DNA from: Planctomycetota bacterium | GTDB taxonomy: Bacteria > Planctomycetota > J058 > JAJDCQ01 | Assembly (NCBI GenBank): GCA_029260755.1 | Contig: JAJDCQ010000140.1 | Location: 1-64,000, forward strand | Length of the DNA: 64,000 nucleotides | Direction: 5' to 3' | In this document: positions 7,740 through 17,900 of the stretch, one piece after another | How the letters are laid out: each line of letters begins with the position of its first letter | Position numbering within the stretch: position 1 is the stretch's first letter | The notes under the pieces: generated by a model | Database searches by the model: none | What the model saw: the letters and a program-made list of their open reading frames with translations, nothing else | Told to the model about the DNA's origin: nothing | Translations under genes and position numbers: made by a program

Positions 7740-9440
7740 TCAGCCGCGGCGGCGGATCCTGGCGACGTAACCGCCGTCGCCTCCGCCGATCGTCGGCTGC
7801 GATGCCAGCTCGTCCTCGAGCTCGAGGTCGTCGCGGGCGGCGATCACGGCGGCGACGACCTCCGCGTTCTCCGCCTCCTCGATCGAGCAGGTCGAGTAGA
7901 CGAGCAGGCCGCCGGGTCGGACGCGGTCCGCTCCGAACGCGAGCAGTCGTTGCTGGAGCGCGACGAGGCGGGCGAGCCCGTCCGCGTCGGGCTGGCGCCA
8001 GCGCGCCTCGACTCGACGGCGCAGGACGCCGGTGTTCGAGCACGGGACATCGACGAGGACGCGGTCGAAGTCCTCGCCGATCGTCGCGAGGGCGACCGGG
8101 TCGGCCTCGCTCGCCGGGGCCGCGCCGTCGCGCTCGGGGGTGTCGTCGTCGCTCCCGTTCGCGCCCGCTTCGGCGAGGGCGGCCTCGGGCGCCTCGGGAG
8201 GGATCGCGTCGTCCGCGTCGTCATCGTCGACCTCGCCGGCCGCAGGCGGCGGGGCGTCCTCGAGCGCGAGCGGCTCCGCCAGGACCGGGCGGATCGAGCG
8301 CAGGCCGAGTCGCTCGACGGCGCGCTCGAGGAGCGCGAGGCGCGTCCGGTGCACGTCGACGGCCACGATCGTCGCCGCGTCGCCCGAGAGCTCCGCGAGG
8401 TGGGTCGTCTTCCCGCCCGGCGCCGCGCACAGGTCGAGGATCCGCTCGCCGCGCTGCGGGTCGACGCGTCGGGCGACCTCCTGGGCGGTCGCGTCCTGCA
8501 CGGTGAAGAGCCCCTTGCGGAAGGTGATCAGCCGTTCGAGCGAGCCGGCGCCGCCGATCACGATCCCCTCGTCCGTCTCGAGGGCGCGCGCCGTCACGCC
8601 CTCGGCGTCGAGGCGCGGCAGCAGCTCGTCCCGCGCGATCCGGAGGCGGTTCACCCGCGCGAAGAGCGGCGGCGGCTCGTTGTTCGCGATGAGGAGCGCC
8701 TCGGTCCCGTCCTCCTCGAACGCCTCGAGCCACCGCGCGACGAGCTCCTCGGGGTGGCTGTGGCAGGCGGCGAGCGCGCGCGCCGGACCGCGCGCCACCG
8801 ACGGGAAGACGCGCTTCTTGAGCTCGAGCCAGCGGCCGCCATGGACGGGGACGAGCTTCTCGAACGGCTTGCCTTTCGGTCGGGCGCCGCCCTCGTGAAC
8901 GCCCCGACGGCTCGCGGCGACCGCGCGGAGGACCGCGTTCACGAACCCGCGGCGCCCCGGCCGGTCGAGCGCCGCGACCGTCTCCGAGACGGCCGCGTGG
9001 GCGGGGATCCGGTCGGTGTAGACGAGCTGGTAGGTGCCGAGGCGGAGGGCCACCCTCACCGCGTCCTCGAGGCGACCCTTGCGCGTGCTGCGGAGGTGCG
9101 CGCGCACGATCGCGTCGAGGGTCAGCCGGTGCCGGATCGACCCGTAGACGAGCTCGGCGAGGAGCGCCGCGTCGCGCGGGGTCAGGCGCCGCTCGGTCGC
9201 CGCCTCGTGCACCTGACGGCGGGCCGGCTGCGGCCGAGCCTGGAGGGCGGCGCGTAGCCGGGCGGCCGGGCCGTCCTCGGCCGTCGGGGCCTCGTCCGTC
9301 GGATCGGGCTCGCCCCGCGGCCCTCCGCGCGCCGCCGCGGCGAGGCCGCGCTCGGTGCGCATGAGGATCCGCAGGGCGAGCGCGCGCACGCTCGGCCCCT
9401 TGGTCCCGTCCTTGTCCTTCTCCCTGGTTCGTCCCGCCAC
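7740..9440 (-). CDS. rsmB: 16S rRNA (cytosine-5) methyltransferase RsmB
   Basis: A 566-residue RsmB/Sun (NOL1/NOP2/Fmu) family enzyme that transfers a methyl group from S-adenosylmethionine to a cytosine of 16S rRNA. The N-terminal NusB-like helical RNA-binding domain is seen in LLAELVYGSIRHRLTLD and RRGFVNAVLRAV. The SAM site is CAAPGGKTTHLAEL (about residue 334). The two catalytic cysteines lie in VDVPCSNTGVLRRR (about 464) and YSTCSIEEAEN (about 516). It is longer than the usual 430-450 residues because of an Arg/Pro-rich N-terminal insert (about 35-75) and an acidic low-complexity insert (about 395-445) before the catalytic motif. It follows fmt by 19 nt on the same strand, a common pairing. 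Confidence 0.93.
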   Translation of the reverse strand: MAGRTREKDKDGTKGPSVRALALRILMRTERGLAAAARGGPRGEPDPTDEAPTAEDGPAARLRAALQARPQPARRQVHEAATERRLTPRDAALLAELVYGSIRHRLTLDAIVRAHLRSTRKGRLEDAVRVALRLGTYQLVYTDRIPAHAAVSETVAALDRPGRRGFVNAVLRAVAASRRGVHEGGARPKGKPFEKLVPVHGGRWLELKKRVFPSVARGPARALAACHSHPEELVARWLEAFEEDGTEALLIANNEPPPLFARVNRLRIARDELLPRLDAEGVTARALETDEGIVIGGAGSLERLITFRKGLFTVQDATAQEVARRVDPQRGERILDLCAAPGGKTTHLAELSGDAATIVAVDVHRTRLALLERAVERLGLRSIRPVLAEPLALEDAPPPAAGEVDDDDADDAIPPEAPEAALAEAGANGSDDDTPERDGAAPASEADPVALATIGEDFDRVLVDVPCSNTGVLRRRVEARWRQPDADGLARLVALQQRLLAFGADRVRPGGLLVYSTCSIEEAENAEVVAAVIAARDDLELEDELASQPTIGGGDGGYVARIRRRG

Positions 9441-9459
9441 GCGCTCTCGTTCTCCGTCG

Positions 9460-10437
9460 TCAGCCGAGCCGGTCGCCCACGTCGATGCCGCGCCCCCGGA
9501 CCCAGTCGGCCGCGGCCATCCGTTTCTTTCCCGGGGGGACGACGTCGAGGATCACGACGGCGCCGCCCTCGCCCGTCGCCACCGTCGGGCCGTCGCCCGC
9601 GGTCGCGACGACCGTCCCGGGCTCGGCCCCGGCGGCCCCGGCCGCGTCGGCCCCGTCGGTCGCGGGCGTCGCGACCCGGCAGCGCGCGACCGTCACGCCC
9701 GCGTCGTCGGCGCCCGGACGGCGCAAGGTCGACTTCGCCCCCGGCCGCGGCGACATCCCGCGGACGTGCCGGGCGACGACGTCGGCCGGGCTCGCCCAGG
9801 GGATCAGCCCGTCCGACTTCTCGAACCGCGGGGCGAGCGTGACGAGCGCCTCGTCCTGCTGCTCGTCGACGGCGCGGCCGGCGTCGAGGTCGGCGAGCGA
9901 GTCGAGGATGCACGCGGCGCCGAGCTCGGCGAGGCGCGCCTCGAGCTCGCCCGTCGTCTCGTGAGGCTCGATCGGCGTCGCCCGGCGGAGGATCACGGCG
10001 CCGGCGTCCATCTTCCGCACGAGGCGGATGATCGAGATGCCGGTCTCGACGTCGCCGGCCAGGATCGCGCGCGCGACCGGCGTCGCTCCGCGCCAGCGCG
10101 GCAGGAGCGATGCGTGGACGTTGACGCACCCGTGGCGCGGCCACTCCAGGATCGGCTTCGGGAGGAACTGGCCGTAGCTCGCGACGACGGCCACGTCCGC
10201 CTCGATCGCGGTCAGCCGCTCGAGGGCGTCGGGGTCGCGGACGCTCTCGGGCGAGAACGTCGCGATCCCGAGCTCGTCGGCCGCGTGGCCGACCGGCGTC
10301 GTCTCGGCCTTGCCGCCGCGGCGGCGCCGTCGGGCGGGCTGGGTGACGACGAGCGCGATCTCGTGATCGGGCGACGCCGCGATCGCGCGCAGCGGCGGGA
10401 CGGCGAAGTCGCTCGTGCCGAAGTAGACGGTTCGCAT
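9460..10437 (-). CDS. fmt: Methionyl-tRNA formyltransferase
   Basis: A 325-residue enzyme that formylates initiator Met-tRNA with 10-formyl-tetrahydrofolate. The start MRTVYFGTSDFAVPPLRAI is typical of Fmt. The catalytic region contains VASYGQFLPKPIL, then VNVHASLLPRWRGATPVARA with the conserved Asn-His-Ser-Arg elements, and GISIIRLVRKMDAG. The C-terminal tRNA-binding domain is present (IDVGDRLG end) but carries an Ala/Gly-rich insert. The frame runs open far upstream, but homology and length fix the ATG at 10437. It lies between the M50 protease gene and rsmB in a likely operon. Confidence 0.93.
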   Translation of the reverse strand: MRTVYFGTSDFAVPPLRAIAASPDHEIALVVTQPARRRRRGGKAETTPVGHAADELGIATFSPESVRDPDALERLTAIEADVAVVASYGQFLPKPILEWPRHGCVNVHASLLPRWRGATPVARAILAGDVETGISIIRLVRKMDAGAVILRRATPIEPHETTGELEARLAELGAACILDSLADLDAGRAVDEQQDEALVTLAPRFEKSDGLIPWASPADVVARHVRGMSPRPGAKSTLRRPGADDAGVTVARCRVATPATDGADAAGAAGAEPGTVVATAGDGPTVATGEGGAVVILDVVPPGKKRMAAADWVRGRGIDVGDRLG

Positions 10438-10481
10438 CGGGGAGTGAGTTCCGGAGCCGGGCGTGTCGTCGTCGCCGCTCG

Positions 10482-11126
10482 CTAGGACGGGCGGGGTCCG
10501 AGGAGGAACGAGATGACCTCGATGAGGAAGTTCACGACCGGCCCGACCAGCCCGGGGACGAACAGGAACGCCGCCACCGCGATGTAGACGCCGACGTGCT
10601 CGAGCTTGTCGAAGACGCCGCGCGCCTTCTTCGGGAGGATCAGGCGGACGAGCATGCCGCCGTCGAAGGGCGGGATCGGGATCAGGTTGAAGAAGAAGAG
10701 GAAGACGTTCGAGATCACCGTGATCACGATTACCATCCGGATCATCTCGGGCAGCGCGTCGACGCCCGCGCGATGGATGAGCCCGAACACGACCGCGATG
10801 ATGGCGTGGACGGTTACGCCCGCCAGGGTGACGAGGATGTCGCCGACGATCCTCGGCTTCAGGCGGTCGCGGTCGACCGGCACCGGCCGGACGCCGCCGA
10901 AGAACATCGGCCCCGGCGAGCGGTGCATCGTGAAGTAGAAGACGACCGCCGGCAGGATGCCCGACGCGATCGGGTCGAAGTGGACCCACGGCTTGAAGCT
11001 CAGGCGGCCGGCCTCCTTCGCCGTCGGGTCGCCGAACCGGAGCGCCACCCACCCGTGGGCCACCTCGTGGAGGACCAGGGAGTAGTAGAAGATGACGAAG
11101 GCGATCAGGGCGATCGTGATCTGCAT
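10482..11126 (-). CDS. Site-2 protease family (M50) membrane metalloprotease
   Basis: A 214-residue polytopic membrane protein with the zinc-binding HEVAH motif at residues 20-24 in the first membrane segment. The second active-site motif, FNLIPIPPFDGG (about 146-157), supplies the aspartate ligand. Several further hydrophobic segments follow (IIAVVFGLI, VIVITVISNVFLFFF, YIAVAAFLFVPGL). These are hallmarks of the S2P/M50 rhomboid-unrelated intramembrane proteases of the short form lacking PDZ or CBS domains. The substrate is unknown. In position it stands 44 nt upstream of fmt and 75 nt downstream of a receptor kinase. Confidence 0.9.
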   Translation of the reverse strand: MQITIALIAFVIFYYSLVLHEVAHGWVALRFGDPTAKEAGRLSFKPWVHFDPIASGILPAVVFYFTMHRSPGPMFFGGVRPVPVDRDRLKPRIVGDILVTLAGVTVHAIIAVVFGLIHRAGVDALPEMIRMVIVITVISNVFLFFFNLIPIPPFDGGMLVRLILPKKARGVFDKLEHVGVYIAVAAFLFVPGLVGPVVNFLIEVISFLLGPRPS

Positions 11127-11201
11127 GGCGCGCCGCGAAGCTACCAGCGCCGCTGGGGGCTGGCAAGGCGTGGCGCGCGCGGGCGCCCGCGCTGCGGCCC
11201 G

Positions 11202-14200
11202 CTACTCGCCGAGCTCGGCGAGGACTCGCCGCGCGCCTTCGAGGAGGGGATGGTCGGACGGGGCGAGCGCGACGTAGCGCGCGATGTCGGCGCGGGCGCC
11301 GTCGAGCTCCCCGAGCGTCCGGCGGGCGTAGCCTCGGTCGAGCCAGATGACGGCGTCCTTCGGGTCGAGGGCGATGGCGAGGTCGGCGTCGGCGATCGCG
11401 CCGCGCGGGTCGCCCGCCATCCGTCGGAGTGAGGCGCGCCGCCTCAGCGACCACGCGTCGCGCGGGGCGAGCTCGATCGCCCGGTCGAAGTCGCCGACCG
11501 CGCCGACCCGATCGCCGCGCATCACCCGGAGCTCGCCCCGGAGGCGCCACGCGAGCGGCGCCCGCGCGCTGCGCGCGAGCGCCGCGTCGACGTCCGTGCT
11601 CGCGCCGGCCGGGTCGCCGGTCAGGAGGCGGACCTCCGCCCGCGCCGCGAGGATCCACGCCTCGGCGCCGGGCGGCGGGGCGCGCCTCACCGCCTCGTCG
11701 AGGTCGGCCAGGGCGCCGGTCAGGTCGAGCCGCATCCTGCGCTGCCGGCCCCGGACCGCCCAGGCGGAGTGGCGCTCGGGGGCGAGCTCGATCGCCCGGT
11801 CGAGGGTCTCGATCGCCGCCTCGGGGTCGTCCTCGCGGGCCAGGATGTCGCCGGCGACGAAGAGGGCGTCGACGTCGTCGGGGGCGAGGGCGAGGGAGCG
11901 CTCGATGTCCCGCCTCGCCGCGGCGTGGTCGCCGAGGGCGAGGGCGATCCGCGCCCGCTCGCGCCAGAGGACCGGCTGCTCCGGCGCGCGGTCGAGGGCG
12001 GCGCCGAGGTCGGCGCGCGCGCCGACGAGGTCGCCGCGGCGCGACTGGATCGCCGCGCGGGTCTGCCACGTCGGGACGAGATGCGGGTCGAGGGCGATCG
12101 CCCGCGAGGCGTCCCGGAACGCCCCGTCGAGGTCGCCATCCTCGAGCCGGACGCCGGCGCGGTTCGCCCGGTAGGCGCCGTCCTCAGGGGCGAGGGCGAT
12201 CGCGGCGTCGAGGTCGGCACGTCCCCCGACGACGTCGCCCGACCCACGCCGGAGGTGGGCGCGGTTGCTGCGATGGTCGGGGCCGAACGGATCGAGCTCG
12301 ATCGCCCGGTCGAGGTCGGCGATCCCGCCGGCGACGTCGCCGCGCCGCGCCCGGAGCATCGCGCGGCTGGCGAGGATGCCGGCGTCGTCGGGGAGGCGTT
12401 CGACGAGATCGTCGAGGGTCTGGCGGGCGCGGTCGAGCTGGCCCGTCTCGAGGAGGAGGTCGACGAACCGCGCCTGGAGGGCGCGCTCGTCGGGGAAGCG
12501 CGTTCGGAGCCTCTCCACGTGGGCCAGCGCCTGAGCGGCTCGCCCCGTCGAGCGGAGGAGGAGGATCCGGACGAGGTGGTCCTCTGGCTCGTCGCCGTCG
12601 ATCCGGCGGGCGTCGATCGGGACCCGGCGGACCTCGCGCCAGAACCGGGGGAGCGAGGTCCCGTGGATGAACCGCGCGCGCGCCGTGAGCGCCTCGCGGA
12701 GGGCGCGGTCGTTCGTGGCCGCGCGCAGGAGGGCGGCCGCCGCCACCCCGGCCCGCGACGGGTCGTGCTCGATCCGTAGGTAGCGGGTGAGCGGCGCGAG
12801 CGCGCCGGGGAGGGCGAGGTGACCGAGCGCCTCGCTGCAGAAGGTCGCCACGCGCAGGTCGGCCCGACCGACGGCCTCCTCCTGTCGCCTCGCGATCGCG
12901 CGCGCGACGCGCCGGCGGACCCGGACCGCGACCGGGTCGACCCGACCGATCGTGCGGTGGTCGAGACGACGACCGGCCGCGGCGATCTCGGGCTCCTCGT
13001 CGCGGCGCCGGGCGCCGAGCGGCGCCTCGAGGAAGCGCTCGAGGGCGGCCTCGACATCGAGCCGCCCCTCGCCTTCGTCCGCGTCCCCCGGGGTCGCCTC
13101 GGCGACCTCGACGAGGGCCTCGAGCCAGGCGGCCTCCATCGCGGCGGCGACCCGCTCGAGCTCATCGCCGACCGCGGCCGCGGTGTCGGGGTGACGCTGC
13201 CGGATGAGCTCGCGGAGGGCGCCCTCCTCGCCGTCGGACCGGCGCCAGAGCTCGTCGCGTCGCGCCTGCTCGATGATCGTCGCGACGGCGCGGCGGCGCG
13301 CGGCATGGGCCGCGTCGCGACGCTCCTCGAGGGCGCTCAGAGCGGCGCGGGCGGCCGCGTCGTCGGCGCCGAGGCTGGCGGCCTTTCGGTACGCGGTCCG
13401 CGCGACGCTCCACTGGTCGACCTCGGCGGCTGCGTCGCCGACGGCGACGGCGGTCGCGAACGCCTCGGCGGCCGACGCATCGTCGCGGGCGAGCGCCGCG
13501 ATCCGGACGGCGGCGGCGAGCGCGTCCAGGCCGGCCGCCATGAGCGCGTCGCGGTCGGCCTCGGACGTGGCGACGGCGACGTCGCTGGCCTGGATGCGCG
13601 CCCGGGTCTCCTCGAAGCGCGCGGCCGTCTCGGTCGCCTCGCGGCGCGCGCCGTCGATGAGGCGCGCCTCGTCGGCGGCTCGCGTCGCGGCCGCGCGCCA
13701 CGCGAAGACCCCGGCCGTCCCGAAGCCGCCGAGGACGGCGACCGCGGCGCCCGCGATCGCGGCGGCGGCGACCCGGTGCCGGCGCGCCCAGCGCCGCGCC
13801 CGTTCGCCGCGTCCCCGCGGCCGCAGCTCGATCGCCTCGCCGGCGACGAAGTGGCGGAGGTCGGTCGCGAGGGCGGCGGCGCTCTCGTAGCGAGCGGGCG
13901 GCGACTTCTCGAGACACTTCATCACGATGGCGTCGATGTCGGGGGCGACGTGGCCGTCGACCTGGCGCGGCGCCTCGGGCTCGTCGACGAGCACCTTCTT
14001 GAGGAGCTCGAGCGGCGTGCCGCGGAACGGCGTGCGGCCGAGGAGGCCCTCGTAGAGGAGGACGCCGAGGCCGTAGACGTCGGCGGCCGGGCCGACCTCG
14101 CCGAAGCCGTCGTCGGCCTGCTCGGGCGCCATGTAGGCGGGCGTCCCGAGGATCTGCCCGGTGGCGGTGAGCTGCTGGCTCGCGGTCGTGTCGTGGGCGA

Positions 14201-14927
14201 GCCCGAAGTCCATCAGATGCGGCCGTCCGTCCCGGTCGACGATCACGTTGCTCGGCTTGACGTCGCGGTGGACGATGCCCAGGTCGTGGGCGTGGGCGAG
14301 CGCGTCCGCCACGTCGGCGGCGATCTCGGCGAGGCGGTGGGGGGAGAGGCGCGACTCGCTCAGGAGCGCCTTGAGCGGGCGACCGGGGATGAGCTCCATC
14401 ACCAGGAACGGCTTCGCGTCCTCGGTGCCGACCTCGTGGAGCGCCACGATCGCCGGGTGGCGGAGCTTGGCGACGGTGCGCGCCTCGCGGGTGAAGCGGG
14501 CGAGCGCGCCCTCGTCGTCGCCGATCCCCGAGAGGATCATCTTGATCGCGACGAACCGGTGGAGCTCGAGGTCGTAGGCGCGGTAGACGACGCCCATCCC
14601 GCCGCGGCCGAGCTCGCCGACGACCACGTGGCCCGCGATCCGCCGGGCGTCGGCGTCGATCGCGCGGCGAACCTCATCGGGGAGCCCCTCGTGGCGCCTG
14701 GAGGTCGCCATCGAGAGGTTCTCGGTCGGCATCACCGTCGCGTCGGGCGTCTGGAGGAAGCCCCGGCTCCGGAGGATCTCGCGGATCGACGCGCTCGGTC
14801 GTTCGCGGTGGAGCTGGACGACCGCGGCGAGCTGCTCGGGCGAGATCCGCCCCTGGGCGATCAGCTCGGACGCGAGGCGGCGATCGCGCGCGTCGGTGAT
14901 CGCGGCGAGAGGGTCGGGGGCGGTCAC
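11202..14927 (-). CDS. Receptor Ser/Thr kinase with TPR domain (kinase A)
   Basis: A 1241-residue membrane kinase. A short N-terminal helical domain (1-80, ISPEQLAAVVQLHRE) precedes the protein kinase domain (about 96-360): glycine loop GRGGMGVVYRA, catalytic loop HRDVKPSN, DFGLAH and GTPAYMAPEQA. One transmembrane span follows at about 388-410. Then comes a region of about 390 residues shared with kinases B and C, and about a dozen TPR units to the C-terminus (GDVAGGIADLDRAIELDP type). It presumably phosphorylates cytoplasmic partners in response to signals bound by the TPR solenoid. The GTG start overlaps the stop of kinase B by 4 nt (GTGA), which fixes the start and implies coupling; the open frame further upstream is a shadow of kinase B. 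Confidence 0.93.
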   Translation of the reverse strand: MTAPDPLAAITDARDRRLASELIAQGRISPEQLAAVVQLHRERPSASIREILRSRGFLQTPDATVMPTENLSMATSRRHEGLPDEVRRAIDADARRIAGHVVVGELGRGGMGVVYRAYDLELHRFVAIKMILSGIGDDEGALARFTREARTVAKLRHPAIVALHEVGTEDAKPFLVMELIPGRPLKALLSESRLSPHRLAEIAADVADALAHAHDLGIVHRDVKPSNVIVDRDGRPHLMDFGLAHDTTASQQLTATGQILGTPAYMAPEQADDGFGEVGPAADVYGLGVLLYEGLLGRTPFRGTPLELLKKVLVDEPEAPRQVDGHVAPDIDAIVMKCLEKSPPARYESAAALATDLRHFVAGEAIELRPRGRGERARRWARRHRVAAAAIAGAAVAVLGGFGTAGVFAWRAAATRAADEARLIDGARREATETAARFEETRARIQASDVAVATSEADRDALMAAGLDALAAAVRIAALARDDASAAEAFATAVAVGDAAAEVDQWSVARTAYRKAASLGADDAAARAALSALEERRDAAHAARRRAVATIIEQARRDELWRRSDGEEGALRELIRQRHPDTAAAVGDELERVAAAMEAAWLEALVEVAEATPGDADEGEGRLDVEAALERFLEAPLGARRRDEEPEIAAAGRRLDHRTIGRVDPVAVRVRRRVARAIARRQEEAVGRADLRVATFCSEALGHLALPGALAPLTRYLRIEHDPSRAGVAAAALLRAATNDRALREALTARARFIHGTSLPRFWREVRRVPIDARRIDGDEPEDHLVRILLLRSTGRAAQALAHVERLRTRFPDERALQARFVDLLLETGQLDRARQTLDDLVERLPDDAGILASRAMLRARRGDVAGGIADLDRAIELDPFGPDHRSNRAHLRRGSGDVVGGRADLDAAIALAPEDGAYRANRAGVRLEDGDLDGAFRDASRAIALDPHLVPTWQTRAAIQSRRGDLVGARADLGAALDRAPEQPVLWRERARIALALGDHAAARRDIERSLALAPDDVDALFVAGDILAREDDPEAAIETLDRAIELAPERHSAWAVRGRQRRMRLDLTGALADLDEAVRRAPPPGAEAWILAARAEVRLLTGDPAGASTDVDAALARSARAPLAWRLRGELRVMRGDRVGAVGDFDRAIELAPRDAWSLRRRASLRRMAGDPRGAIADADLAIALDPKDAVIWLDRGYARRTLGELDGARADIARYVALAPSDHPLLEGARRVLAELGE

Positions 14928-17900
14928 CGGCCCGGCTCGAGGGCGTGGATGCGCGCCTCGATCGCGGCTCGCTGCGGCGAGCCGGGCGCGAGCTCGAGGA
15001 AGCGCCGGTAGGAGGCGGCGGCCTCGTCGGCGATGCCGAGCTCGTCGAGGAGGCGGGCGCGGCGGAGCCAGCCGGGCGGCCAGGTCGGCCCGAGCTCGAC
15101 GGCGCGGTCGTGGTCGGCCCGGGCGCGGGCGAGGTCGCCCCCCCGGCCCTGATGGGCGAGGCCGCGGATGCTGAACGCCCCCGCGTCGCGGGGCGAGAGC
15201 TCGATCGTCCGGTCGAGGTCGGCGATCGCGCCGTCGTGGTCGCCGACCTGGTGGCGCGACCAGCCGCGCATCCGGTGGAGCTCGGCGTTCGCCGGCCGCC
15301 GGTCGATCGCCCGGTCGAAGTCCTCGATCGCGGCCGCGTGCTGGCCGAGGTCGCGCCGGCAGAGAGCTCGCCCGGTCCAGCTCTCGGAGCGCTCGGGCTC
15401 GAGCTCGATCGCCGCGGCGAAGGCGCGCGCGGCGCCGCGCAGATCGCGGCTCGTCCGGAGGATGCTCCCGAGCTCGGCGTGAGCGCCGGCGAGCTTCGGG
15501 GCGAGCTCGATCGCGCGCTCCACGTCGGCGCGCGCCTCGTCGAGCCGCCCGAGGAGCCGGCGCGCGCGGGCCCGGAGGACCCACGAGCGGGCGTCGCTCG
15601 GGGCGAGCTCGATCGCCCGGTCGAGGTCGGGCTCGGCCGTCTCGGGGTCGCCGAGCATCATGCGGACCTCGCCGCGGGCGCCCCAGGCCGACGCCCGCCG
15701 CTCGTTCTTCATGATCACGAGGTCGAGCTCGCCGATCGCTCGCTCGTGGCGTCCCGAGAGCGCGTCGAGTCGCGCGCGCTGGATCCGCGCGTCGGCGTTC
15801 GCCGGGTCGAGCTCGACCGCGCGGTCGAGGTCCGCCCGGGCCCGGTCGGGATCACCGAGGGCGAGGAACATCCGGGCACGCTCGACCCACGCCTGGACGA
15901 TGTTCGCGTCGAGCTCGAGGGCGCGACCGAGCTCGTCGATCCCCGCAGGGACGTCGCCGCGGATCGCCAGGATCATCCCGCGGGCGAGCCGGACGAAGCC
16001 GAGGTCGGGCGCCAGCTCGGCCGCTCGCGTCACGTCGACCTCCGCGCCGTCGAGGTCGCCGAGGCGACCCCGGACGATCGCGCGCGATGCGAGGTGCTCG
16101 CCGACGTTCGGCTCCGCCGCGATGACGCGGCTCCAGTCGGCGAGCGAGGCCTCGAGTGCGCCGAGGTTGGCGTGGGTCTGGGCGCGCCCGATGACCGCGG
16201 GGAGCAACGTGGGGGCGAGCTCGAGGGCGCGCTCGATCGCCTCGAGGCCAGCGGACAGGTCGCCGGTCCCGTTGCGGGCGAAGCCGAGGTCGAGCCACGC
16301 GCCGGCGTCGTCGGGGCGGTCGCGGAGGTAGGTCTCGAGCAGCTCGGCGCCGCGGGCGAACTCGGCCCGCTCGACGAGGCGGGCGCCGAGGGCGCGGCGC
16401 TCATCCTGGCCCCCTGTCGGCGCCCGGTCGAGCTGCCGGGCGCTCGGCCCGACCAGCGACCAGTACGCGCCCCGACTGCCGAAACGTCGCCGCGCCTCGT
16501 ACACGATCTCGGCCGCCCTCGGGCCGTCGAGGCGGCACAGGGCGAGGGCGGAGACGGCGGCCCGGTTGGGGTCGTGGTCGGCCCGGAGATGACGCTCGAG
16601 GGCGGCGAGGACGTCGTCGCGGGGGAGGCCGAGGCGCCCGAGCGCCTCGGCGGCGAGGGTCGCCGCCCGGAGACCTCGGTCCTTGCCGAGGCGCGCCTCC
16701 TGCGCGTCGCCCAGGATGGCGAGGAGGGTGCGGCTCCGCGGCGTCGGCGCCGTGCGCTCCCGGGCGACCAGGCGGCGGGCCGCCCGTCCGAGCGGCGTCC
16801 GCTCGGTGTCGGGGCGCGACGCGAGGTCCCACGCGATCGGCGGCGCCGGGTCGAGCGCCTCGGCGAGCCCGTCGATCCGGTCGCCCTCGCCATCGACGAT
16901 CGGGAGCTCGGCCGCGCGCAGGGCTGCGGTGGTCGCCGCCTCGCACGCCGCGGCGATCTCGTCGAGCGCGGCGGCGAGGTCGGCGGCGGTGCGGGGGTCG
17001 CGCCAGCCAACGAGCTCGAACAGGGCGTCCTGGTAGGCGTCGCCGGTCGCGGCGATCTCGCCCGAGCGCGCCCGATCGAGGATGGCGGCGACGGCGTCCC
17101 GACGGCGTCGCTCGGCGGCGTCGCGGCCGACGTCGACCTCGCGCAGGCCGGCCTCGGCGTCGCCGTCGTCGAGCCCGGTCTCGAGCGCCTTCCGGAACGA
17201 GCTCCGCGCGATCGCGAACCGCCCGCGCTCGAGGGCGAGGCGGCCGGTCGCGAGGGCGAGGGCGTGCGCCTCGCGGCGCGCCGGCTCGCCGCCGCCGGCG
17301 GCGACGACGCGCTCGGCCGCGGACGAGGCGTCGAGGCCGAGCCCGAGGGCGTCGTCGACGGCCGACGCCGACGCGAGGGCGCCGTCGGGGAGGGCCGCCC
17401 GCGCCCGCCGGAACGCGTCGCCGGCGGCGGCGGCCTCGATCGCGGCGACCGAGCGAGCCGCCTCCTGCTGCGCGTCGCGGGAGCGCCGGGCGGCGACGGT
17501 GGCGGCGATCGCCGCGCCGGTCGCGACGAGGCCGACGACGAGCGCCGCGGCGATCGCGCCGCGGTGGCGACGGGCGAAGCGGCGCGCCCGCTCGCCGCGG
17601 CCGAGGGGTCGGATCCGGATCGCCTCGCCCGCGAGGAAGCGCCCGAGGTCGGCGGCGACCTCGTCGGCCGACGGGTAGCGATGCTCCGCCTCCTTCTCGA
17701 GGCAGCGGAGCGCGATCCGCTCGAGGTCCGGATGGACGTCGGCGTCGATCGTGCTCGGCGGCACGGGCTCGTCGAGGAGGACGTGCTTGATGATCGCGAC
17801 CGCGCCGTCGCCCTCGAACGGCGGCCGTCCGGTGAGGCCGTGGTAGAGGAGGCCGCCGAGGGCGTAGACGTCGGTGGCCGGGCTCGGGTCGCCGAGGCTG

